From: Bordetella parapertussis
GTDB lineage: Bacteria; Pseudomonadota; Gammaproteobacteria; Burkholderiales; SG8-41
Length of the DNA: 29,823 nt
Reading direction: 5' to 3'
Assembly (NCBI GenBank): GCA_945863085.1
Contig: CAMBCD010000001.1
Span: 1-29,823, forward strand
A program made the position numbers and the translations under genes. The notes under the pieces were generated by a model that saw nothing but the letters and a program-made list of their open reading frames with translations, was not told where the DNA came from and made no database searches. Positions 16,179 to 22,908 of the stretch are shown in pieces. Each line of letters starts with the position of its first letter. Position 1 is the first letter of the stretch.

Positions 16179-16206
16179 ACACCATGCCTTAAGGAGAAGA
16201 GTCACC

Positions 16207-17607
16207 ATGACTATTGCTACCGAGCTTGCGAAACGCATTGTTTCGATGAAATATGAGGACTTGCCAGCCGAGGCAGTCCGCTGGGCAAAGATTTCCTTCG
16301 TTGACACTTTCGGCTGCGCGTTCGCCGGTGTTGATGAGAGGGGGCCGCAGATTGCGCGTAAGGTTCTGACACGCGGACGCAACGATGGACCAAGCCTGAT
16401 CTGGGGCACGGCGCAGTATGCTCCGGCGCTGGATGCGGCGGCGATCAACGGCCTCACTGCGCATGCGCTGGACTATGACGACTGCAACAATTCGATCGCC
16501 GGACATCCGTCGGCGGCGCTGATGCCGGCGATTTTTGCCTTGAGCGAGGAACTCGGGGCAGGCGGTCGCGACGTGATATTGGCCTACGTTACCGGATTCG
16601 AGACTCAGGGCCGCATCGCCCACGGGGTGCACCTGCACCATTACGAGAAAGGCTGGCATCCGACTTCTACGCTCGGCATCTTCGGCGCGACTGCCGCGTG
16701 TGCTCGGCTGCTCGGCCTCGATGCAGAGAAGACCGCTACAGCGCTTGCTATCGCAGCGTCGCTATCGTCGGGCATAAAGGCAAACTTTGGCACGATGACG
16801 AAGCCGCTTCACGCTGGCGAGTGTTCGCGGAACGGTCTCTATGCGGCGCTGCTCGCCTGCGAGGGCTTCACGGCCTGCCCTGAGGTGTTCGAGCACAAGC
16901 ACGGCTTTTTGGAGGTATTCAACGGTGCAGGTAATTACGACGCTTCAAAGGTGCTCGCTGCTTGGGCGTCCCCGCTGGAGATCCTAAATCCGGGCGTGGG
17001 TCTCAAGCAATATCCGTGCTGTGGCAGCACTCATTCCGTCATCGACGCCATGATCGTCCTGCGCGAACGCTATCATCTTACGCCTGAGAAGGTAGCGAAG
17101 ATCGAATCAATCACCCACGATCGTGCTCTTGCGCATACTGACCGCCCCGATCCGCGCAGCACACTGGATGCAAAGTTCAGTGTTCAGTACTGCGTTGCGC
17201 GGGCGCTCATGCACGGCGACGTTACGTTCCAGCACTTCGAGGGCGATGCCTTTCTTGATCCTGGGATCATTGCGCTGCTAAAGCGCGTAGAGGCGAAGCC
17301 ACACCCGTACCAGCCGAAAGGCATGTATGAGCACTTTCAAGGCGAAGTCGTCGTCACTACTGTCGACGGGCAGCGGTATGCAGAGCGGGTTGACCAGCCG
17401 TTGCGCGGCCCGTGCAATTCAGCTCCGCCTGATCGACTCGAACAGAAGTTCAAAGACTGCGCGGCGAAGGCACTGGTTTCATCGAACATCGGGCGCGTGT
17501 ACGAGGCGCTCCAGGACATCGAGAGCTGCACGGACATCCGCCAAGTCACTAAGTTGATGGCAGAGTCGGTCAGGAAGACCTCGGACAGGTCCTTAGCAGC
17601 AGCGTAA
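16207..17607 (+). CDS. MmgE/PrpD family protein (rightward arm)
   Basis: The 466-residue protein is a full-length MmgE/PrpD member: VDTFGCAFAGVDE, INGLTAHALDYDD, the HPTSTLGIFGATAA motif and LKQYPCCGSTHSVIDA are all present. AGGAG lies eight bases before ATG 16207. The family includes dehydratases, decarboxylases and isomerases of carboxylic acids; which reaction occurs here cannot be said. It differs clearly from the leftward-arm copy (for instance ALDYDD here against NDIHTG there), so the two are not recent duplicates and probably act on different intermediates. It follows the isochorismatase-like gene by 28 bases. Confidence 0.87.
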   Translation: MTIATELAKRIVSMKYEDLPAEAVRWAKISFVDTFGCAFAGVDERGPQIARKVLTRGRNDGPSLIWGTAQYAPALDAAAINGLTAHALDYDDCNNSIAGHPSAALMPAIFALSEELGAGGRDVILAYVTGFETQGRIAHGVHLHHYEKGWHPTSTLGIFGATAACARLLGLDAEKTATALAIAASLSSGIKANFGTMTKPLHAGECSRNGLYAALLACEGFTACPEVFEHKHGFLEVFNGAGNYDASKVLAAWASPLEILNPGVGLKQYPCCGSTHSVIDAMIVLRERYHLTPEKVAKIESITHDRALAHTDRPDPRSTLDAKFSVQYCVARALMHGDVTFQHFEGDAFLDPGIIALLKRVEAKPHPYQPKGMYEHFQGEVVVTTVDGQRYAERVDQPLRGPCNSAPPDRLEQKFKDCAAKALVSSNIGRVYEALQDIESCTDIRQVTKLMAESVRKTSDRSLAAA

Positions 17608-17660
17608 AATGTTTCAGGCAAGTGTCGGCGCAACCTGATGCGGCAATTCGAGGAGGAGTC

Positions 17661-18692
17661 ATGAAGACACGTTTTGTTACTATGAAAGGCGCCGGTTTGC
17701 GTCGCGGTTGGGGCATCTGGAGTGTATTGACGATCTCCACAGTAATGCAGGCTTTATCCGGAATTATGGTGGACACGGTTGCCGCCGCGACAACCTCGTT
17801 CCCCACGAGGCCCGTGCGCTTCATCGTGCCCTACGCGCCCGGCGGAGGCGCGGATACGCTGGCGCGCGGCGTTGGCATGCCGCTTTCAGAAATCCTCGGT
17901 CATACGGTCGTTATTGACAACAGGGGCGGGGGCGGTACGTTACTTGGCTCCGACATCGCTGCCAAGGCACCTCCGGATGGTCACACAATATTGATGATCA
18001 CCTCCACACATGCAGTAGTGTCAAGCCTTTACAAGAAGATGCCATACGATCCTATCGACGATTTCTCACCCGTTATTCGCGTGGCGTCCGCGCCTAATAT
18101 CCTGGTTGTTCATCCGTCAATCGGTGTATCGACCGTAAAGGATCTTGTTGCGTTGGCGACGTCTAAGCCCGGCCAGCTCGTCTACGCGTCGTCCGGCAAT
18201 GGCGGTGGCAGCCACCTTGCGATGGAGCTTTTTCGCAGCGTGACCAAGATCGATCTCATTCATGTGCCGTACAAGGGCACTGGACCGGCGACTATCGACC
18301 TGCTGAGCGGGCAGACAAAGCTCATGTTCGGAGGGCTGATCGGCACGCTCGTGCACGTCAAGTCCGGGCGCCTTAAGACGCTCGCGATATCAAGTATTTC
18401 GCGCTCGAAGCTGCTGCCGGATGTGCCTACGATCGCCGAGTCTGGCTACCCCGGTTTTGAAGCTGCGACATGGTATGGCGTCTCCGCTCCTGCACGTACA
18501 CCGGTGGTGGTGGTCAACAAACTGAACCAAGCGATAAGGAAGTCGCTGCAAGACCCGATGCTCTCACAGCGAATCACATCGCAGGGAGCAGAGTCCGTGC
18601 CGAATTCACCTGACGAGTTTGCTATCTTTATCAAGTCCGAAGTCGCCAAGTGGGGCAAAGTTGTTCGTGATTCTGGCGCCCGTGCCGATTAG
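17661..18692 (+). CDS. Bug/TctC-type periplasmic substrate-binding protein
   Basis: The 343-residue protein has an unusually long N-terminal signal region (about 45 residues with a hydrophobic core around 21-43, ending VAAATT) and then the standard motifs VRFIVPYAPGGGADT, DNRGGGGTLLGS, IHVPYKGTGPA and TIAESGYPGFEA. AGGAGGAG lies directly upstream of ATG 17661. It is the last gene of the rightward operon and the natural candidate for the uptake component of the substrate handled by the preceding enzymes. No clear terminator follows; 64 bases later the transposase remnant begins. Confidence 0.88.
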   Translation: MKTRFVTMKGAGLRRGWGIWSVLTISTVMQALSGIMVDTVAAATTSFPTRPVRFIVPYAPGGGADTLARGVGMPLSEILGHTVVIDNRGGGGTLLGSDIAAKAPPDGHTILMITSTHAVVSSLYKKMPYDPIDDFSPVIRVASAPNILVVHPSIGVSTVKDLVALATSKPGQLVYASSGNGGGSHLAMELFRSVTKIDLIHVPYKGTGPATIDLLSGQTKLMFGGLIGTLVHVKSGRLKTLAISSISRSKLLPDVPTIAESGYPGFEAATWYGVSAPARTPVVVVNKLNQAIRKSLQDPMLSQRITSQGAESVPNSPDEFAIFIKSEVAKWGKVVRDSGARAD

Positions 18693-18756
18693 TGGGGTTG
18701 TACTCCGCAACTATTCGATCCCGAGGGCGAGTAGCCTTTAAATCGCGGTACATGGC

Positions 18757-19880
18757 ATGCATGATAGACGGATGGTTGCGCTCATCAGGATCGCCGTTCA
18801 GCTACTTGCGGATGCCGCAGGGTTCGGGATTCTTCTATTCAGACCGACTCGGTCGGTCGAAGCGGAGAATCTTTTTCTTCGTCGGCAGTTGGGACTATTT
18901 AAAGAACGCGGTATCAAGCCTCGGCGGGTGGACGCCGCAACGCGAATCAGCTTGGCTATCTTGGCAAGTTTCTTCAATTGGCGGGATGCGCTGTATGTAG
19001 TACAGCCGAAATCGATCATTCGATGGCAGCGTGCCGGGTGGCGCTTGTTTTGGCGATGGAAGTGTCGAGCGAGCCGGCCGCGGATCCCCGTTGAATTACG
19101 TGCACTGATCCGGAGAATGGCTCGGGAGAATCCGATTTGGGGTGAGGAGCGAATTGCCAGCGAGTTATTGGTGAAATTTGGCATTCGGGTTTCGCCACGG
19201 ACGGTGCGAAAATACATGCTGAAACCGCCGGCAGGCCAACCACGGGGGTGACCAGCGGTGGGCAACGTTCCTGAAGAACCACGCGAAAGCGATTCTAGCG
19301 TGTGACTTCTTCGTTGCGGTGACTGCCACCTTCCGGCTGCTCTATGTTTTTTGTGGTTATCGAGCATGGTAGTCGCCGATTGGTGCGGGTCGATGTTACG
19401 GCGCACCCAAGCGCTGATTGGACTTTGCAACAGATGCGAGAAGTTGTTGGCTTCGACGACCCCCACCGTTACCTGATTCACGATCACGATTGCATTTTCG
19501 CAAAGCATCTGGATGAATCCATCAGGGCGCTGGGCTTGAACGTGCTGAAATCGCCACCGCGATCGCCAAAGGCGAACGCGATCTGCGAGAGGGTGATTGA
19601 CACGATACGCCGCGAGTGCCTTGACTGGCTGATTCCGATATCTGAGTCGCATCTGTGAGCGATACTGAAGATTTGGGTAGAGCATTACAACCATGGAAGG
19701 CCGCACAGCAGTTTGGGTCCTGGCATGCCGGGTCCGCCGAGCACAACCGCGGCGATCGCAAGACAATCGAACTTCCGTTATCGGTTAGGTCTCGCAGCTT
19801 GTCGGAGCAGCGCGCTGAGAATAGAAAGGACTCGAGTCCCCCGCGGCTTGTTACATGCGCAGAATGCGGCAGTTAGCGTT
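18757..19880 (+). pseudogene. Integrase-core (rve) transposase, decayed
   Basis: The pieces match a widespread transposase group with an N-terminal helix-turn-helix region (AENLFLRRQLGLFKERG, MARENPIWGEERIASELL) and a DDE catalytic core (ACDFFVAVTATF, YLIHDHDCIF, SPPRSPKANAICERV, and VEHYNHGRPHSSLGPG). Three lesions separate them: one extra G in the run at 19244-19248, one extra T in the run at 19347-19352, and TGA at 19656-19658 where an Arg codon is expected. The first two insertions together account exactly for the frame change. The end is approximate; diverged C-terminal residues fade out near 19880, overlapping the JAB gene start. No terminal inverted repeats or target duplication were recognised. 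It is inactive. Confidence 0.82.
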
Positions 19881-20334
19881 TGCCACCGAGAATCGCAGCA
19901 CTATTGTTTTAATCGAGCCTGCCGTTCTCACGCTGTTATCCCATCATCGGCAACTTAGTCGCAATGCCCGGGAAGCTGGCGGAGTGCTGCTTGGACACGC
20001 AAGGGGGCAGCATTTTCACGTTTTAATCGCGACGCGGCCCGGCCCAGATGACCAGCGATCGAGGACAAGTTTTCATCGTCGAGACAAGCTACACCATCAG
20101 CAATTTTTCTCCTCGCGCAAAAAGGACCCCTTCACGGCGTACTTGGGGGATTGGCATTCACATCCGGAAGACATACCAGCGCCATCGTCACTGGATCAAT
20201 CCGAATGGAATATTATTGGGAAGTATGTCGGCAGACGTTGCGTTTGTTTAATTCAGGGCCGTCAAACAGTAGCGTGTTTCCTTGTGCAGTCGAATAATAA
20301 GGTTTGTCGATGGGATCGAATTAGTCGAGAATAA
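19855..20334 (+). CDS. JAB/JAMM metallopeptidase, Cap3/ICE VC0181-like
   Basis: The 159-residue protein is an intact single-domain prokaryotic JAB peptidase. The full JAMM zinc site is present: Glu40 in REAGGVLLGH, His101-x-His103, Ser111 and Asp114 in GDWHSHPEDIPAPSSLD. Relatives are the Mov34/MPN/PAD-1 proteins of integrative elements and Cap3 of type II CBASS, which cleave conjugates formed by an E1/E2-like Cap2. No CD-NTase, E1/E2 protein or effector is in the window; upstream lies only the transposase remnant, so it may be the survivor of a deleted defence operon or a stand-alone gene. The start is uncertain: ATG 19855 or 19864, both without a clear ribosome site. It is the last gene before the tRNA-derived island boundary. 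Confidence 0.8.
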   Translation: MRRMRQLAFATENRSTIVLIEPAVLTLLSHHRQLSRNAREAGGVLLGHARGQHFHVLIATRPGPDDQRSRTSFHRRDKLHHQQFFSSRKKDPFTAYLGDWHSHPEDIPAPSSLDQSEWNIIGKYVGRRCVCLIQGRQTVACFLVQSNNKVCRWDRISRE

Positions 20335-20530
20335 AGGGATCAAGTTCACAGAACGACACCGAGCCGCTGATCGAGGTTCATCTCCGGACTCGGCTTTTCG
20401 GCAATGGCTGTGCCGCAATTGTGACGTGACAGGCCCGCGTAAAATTGGTTGTGCCTTGAGTGACATTGGTTTTTAAATTGGCAAGCATCGCAAGTGATTG
20501 ATTTAACAACAACGTTGATTTACATCTAAA

Positions 20531-20576
20531 ACTCATAATCCCTTGGTCGTTGGTTCGAGTCCAACACGACCCACCA
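20531..20576 (+). other. tRNA(CAU) 3' fragment, island attachment-site scar
   Basis: The bases form the 3' part of a tRNA: anticodon loop CTCATAA (20532-20538, anticodon CAT at 20534-20536), 3' anticodon strand TCCCT, variable loop, a perfect T arm (GTTGG 20549-20553, loop TTCGAGT, CCAAC 20561-20565), acceptor strand ACGACCC (20566-20572), discriminator A and CCA (20574-20576). The matching 5' half is missing: the bases before the anticodon loop (TAAAA) cannot pair with TCCCT, and no D arm or GGGTCGT acceptor strand lies upstream. It is therefore a duplicated 3' end, most likely of an elongator Met or Ile2 tRNA gene, left by integrase-mediated insertion. Confidence 0.8.
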
Positions 20577-20846
20577 ATATTGCCGCGGGACGGCATGACC
20601 CTCCAAAAAAACGGGGCGTCCGGTGATTCCCGGGTTTTTGAGATTTGTTGGAGGAGCGGCTGCAATCGAAAAAGTAATTGCGTCGGCGGTTTGCCACGGC
20701 AAAATTACCGCAGTGGCGGCGACCGCAATCTCGCGCGGCAGATGGAATTCATCCGCCGCGGCGCGCGCTTTGCAGTCTGCCGGAAATTGATTGTAAATAA
20801 TTGGTTGTAAATTATTGATTTTATTAATGTTTTTGGAGAACATCAG
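20577..20846. promoter_or_regulatory. Post-tRNA spacer and promoter region of Bug gene
   Basis: Just after the tRNA fragment lies a GC-rich imperfect hairpin followed by TTTTT (about 20611-20640), possibly the original tRNA terminator. Before the Bug gene the DNA becomes very AT-rich, with an inverted repeat AATAATT (20796-20802) and AATTATT (20810-20816) around seven bases, a plausible promoter/operator. No gene is supported here. Confidence 0.35.
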
Positions 20847-21824
20847 ATGACACTAACCCTGAAACCGGCGCTGGCCGGCATGATTGCGGCGGCACTGGCA
20901 TTGCCGGTTTTTGTACAGGCTGCGGAGTGGGGCCCGACCAAACCGGTGCGCATGATCGTGCCGTTCCCGCCGGGTGGCAGCAACGATATCGTCGGTCGCA
21001 TCGTGGCCAATGACCTGAGTCCCCTGCTCGGCCAGCAGGTGGTGGTCGACAATCGCGGCGGCGCGGGCGGCATCATCGGCTCTGAAATTGCCGCGAATGC
21101 GCAGCCCGATGGACACACGCTGCTGATTGCTTCGGTGGCCTTCGCCTACAATCCCTCGATCTACAAATCGCGGGTGCGTTTTGATCCCGAGAAATCGTTC
21201 ACCCCGATCGCGCAGATCGGCACCGGCCCCAGCGCGCTGACCGTGAATCCGAAAATGGCGGCGAAGACGACCAAGGATCTGATCGACATGGCGAAGGCGA
21301 AACCGGGCTCGCTGAACTACGCGACCGCCGGTATCGGCAGTTTCCAGCACCTGAGCACGGAAATGCTGAAACTGCTGGGCAAGATCAACATTGTCCACAT
21401 TCCGTTCAAGGGCGGCGGTCCGGCGATGGCGGATGTGATTGCCGGCAACACGCAGATCACCATGGGCTCGCTGTTGCAGCTGGTGCCGCACATCCAGGGT
21501 AACCGGCTGAGACTGCTTGCCGTCGGCAGCGCCAAGCGCAACAACGCCTTTCCCCAAACGCCGACCGTTGCGGAAACCGTTCCCGGCTACGAGGCAAACA
21601 ACTGGTGGGGCATCCTCGCGCCTGCCGGTGTGACGCCGGCGATGGTGAAAAAGCTGGAAGAGTCGGTGGCGAAAGTGGTGAATACGCCGGAAATGCAGAA
21701 GAAGTTTGATTCCCAGGGCGCCGAGGTGGCCTACAAGAATTCGGCGGACTACCGCAAATTCATCAAGGTCGAAACGGACAAGTGGTCGAAAGTGGTCCGC
21801 GAAGCCGGCATCAAGTCTGAATAA
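20847..21824 (+). CDS. Bug/TctC-type periplasmic substrate-binding protein
   Basis: The 325-residue protein has a clear signal peptide (residues 1-25, ALALPVFVQAAE) and the family motifs VRMIVPFPPGGSND, DNRGGAGGIIGSE, VHIPFKGGGPAM and the C-terminal VVREAGIKSE. GGAGA lies eight bases before the ATG. It lies outside the proposed island and is closed by a strong terminator, so it is probably its own transcription unit. Its ligand is unknown. Residues are those of an intact, functional family member. Confidence 0.92.
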   Translation: MTLTLKPALAGMIAAALALPVFVQAAEWGPTKPVRMIVPFPPGGSNDIVGRIVANDLSPLLGQQVVVDNRGGAGGIIGSEIAANAQPDGHTLLIASVAFAYNPSIYKSRVRFDPEKSFTPIAQIGTGPSALTVNPKMAAKTTKDLIDMAKAKPGSLNYATAGIGSFQHLSTEMLKLLGKINIVHIPFKGGGPAMADVIAGNTQITMGSLLQLVPHIQGNRLRLLAVGSAKRNNAFPQTPTVAETVPGYEANNWWGILAPAGVTPAMVKKLEESVAKVVNTPEMQKKFDSQGAEVAYKNSADYRKFIKVETDKWSKVVREAGIKSE

Positions 21825-21831
21825 CCCGAAG

Positions 21832-21857
21832 GGGCGGCGACAGCCGCCCTTTTTTTC
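21832..21857 (+). terminator. Rho-independent terminator of Bug gene
   Basis: GGGCGGC (21832-21838) and GCCGCCC (21843-21849) form a perfect 7-bp stem with loop GACA, followed at once by a T run. It begins seven bases after the Bug stop codon and ends just before the ribosome site of the next gene. Confidence 0.9.
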
Positions 21858-21868
21858 TGGAGGCTCAA

Positions 21869-22840
21869 ATGTCGCACGTGATACGCATAAATCAGAATGG
21901 TGGTCCGGAGCAGATGCAGTGGGAGGAAGTCACTGTCGCTGATCCCGGTCCGGGCGAAGTCCGCGTCCGCAACACCGCGGTCGGGCTGAACTTCATCGAC
22001 ACCTATCACCGTTCCGGGCTCTACCCCATGCCCTTGCCGCTGGTGCTCGGTTCCGAAGGCGCCGGCGTGGTCGAGGCGGTCGGGCCGAAGGTGAAGGAGT
22101 TCAAGGTCGGCGATCACGTGGCCTATGCGCAGCCGATTGGCGCCTATGCTGAAGTATTGATCCGCCCGGTGGCGCGGCTGGTGAAAATTCCCGCCGGCAT
22201 CAAGGATGAAACGGCGGCGGCGATGATGCTGAAGGGCATGACCGCCTGGTACCTGTGCCGGCGCACTTACCGCGTCAAAAAAGGCGACACCATCGTGGTG
22301 CATGCCGCCGCGGGCGGCGTCGGGCAGATCCTTTGCCAGTGGGCGAAACACCTCGGCGCCACCGTGATCGGTACCGTGGGCAGCGATGAAAAAATCGCAC
22401 TGGCGAAAAAAGCCGGCTGCAAACACGTGGTGGTGATGTCGCGCGAAAAACTCTCGGTACGTGTCAAGGAAATCACCAAGGGCAAGGGTGTGCCGGTGGT
22501 TTATGACGGCGTTGGCAAGGACACCTTCGTTGAATCGCTGGATTGCCTGGCGCCGCTCGGGCTGATGGCGAGTTTCGGCAATGCTTCGGGGGCGGTGGCA
22601 CCGGTCAACATCGGCATCCTCGCGCAGAAGGGTTCTCTGTTCCTGACGCGACCGACGCTGGTCAATTACACTTCGGCGCGCGAGGATCTGCTGACTGCAG
22701 CGCGGGAACTGTTCGCCGTGGTCAAAAAGGGCGCCGTGAAAATCACCATCAACCAGCGTTATCCGCTGCGCGAGGCGGCACAGGCGCATCGTGACCTTGA
22801 GGCGCGCAAGACCACCGGCTCCACGGTGTTGCTGCCGTAG
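21869..22840 (+). CDS. NADPH:quinone reductase, zeta-crystallin type
   Basis: This 323-residue medium-chain reductase has the zinc-free quinone reductase pattern: NFIDTYHRSGLYP in the substrate domain, LGSEGAGVVEAVGP, and the Rossmann motif AAAGGVGQILCQWAKHLGA. The segment VVYDGVGKDTFVESLDCLAP is typical of E. coli Qor-like proteins. It should reduce quinones or other electrophiles with NADPH in the cytoplasm. TGGAGG precedes ATG 21869. The terminator just upstream means it needs its own promoter or partial readthrough. Qor is the closest known relative, but paralogs are common, so the exact substrate is open. Confidence 0.88.
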   Translation: MSHVIRINQNGGPEQMQWEEVTVADPGPGEVRVRNTAVGLNFIDTYHRSGLYPMPLPLVLGSEGAGVVEAVGPKVKEFKVGDHVAYAQPIGAYAEVLIRPVARLVKIPAGIKDETAAAMMLKGMTAWYLCRRTYRVKKGDTIVVHAAAGGVGQILCQWAKHLGATVIGTVGSDEKIALAKKAGCKHVVVMSREKLSVRVKEITKGKGVPVVYDGVGKDTFVESLDCLAPLGLMASFGNASGAVAPVNIGILAQKGSLFLTRPTLVNYTSAREDLLTAARELFAVVKKGAVKITINQRYPLREAAQAHRDLEARKTTGSTVLLP

Positions 22841-22908
22841 GCGGAAAACCGCGCTAACGCTCTTTTTAAATTATCCGCTGTACCCGGGCGCAGCGGTATC
22901 ATGGCCGC

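Larger units (their letters stand above)
1..20576. mobile_element. Probable tRNA-targeted genomic island (left end outside window)
   Basis: A tyrosine recombinase gene sits at the left edge and a 46-bp tRNA 3'-end fragment sits at 20531-20576; this pairing is the usual layout of an integrative island that entered the 3' end of a tRNA gene. Between them lie typical accessory contents: a serine recombinase fragment, a decayed transposase, a JAB peptidase and a self-contained catabolic module with its own regulator. By analogy with other islands the intact tRNA should lie just left of position 1, in plus orientation, next to the integrase; this cannot be seen here. No conjugation, relaxase or phage structural genes are visible, so the element would be non-autonomous or eroded. 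The two ends may also belong to different, nested insertions. Confidence 0.55.

Noticed and set aside
20531..20576. Complete functional tRNA gene
   Set aside because: The 5' anticodon strand, D arm and 5' acceptor strand are missing upstream.
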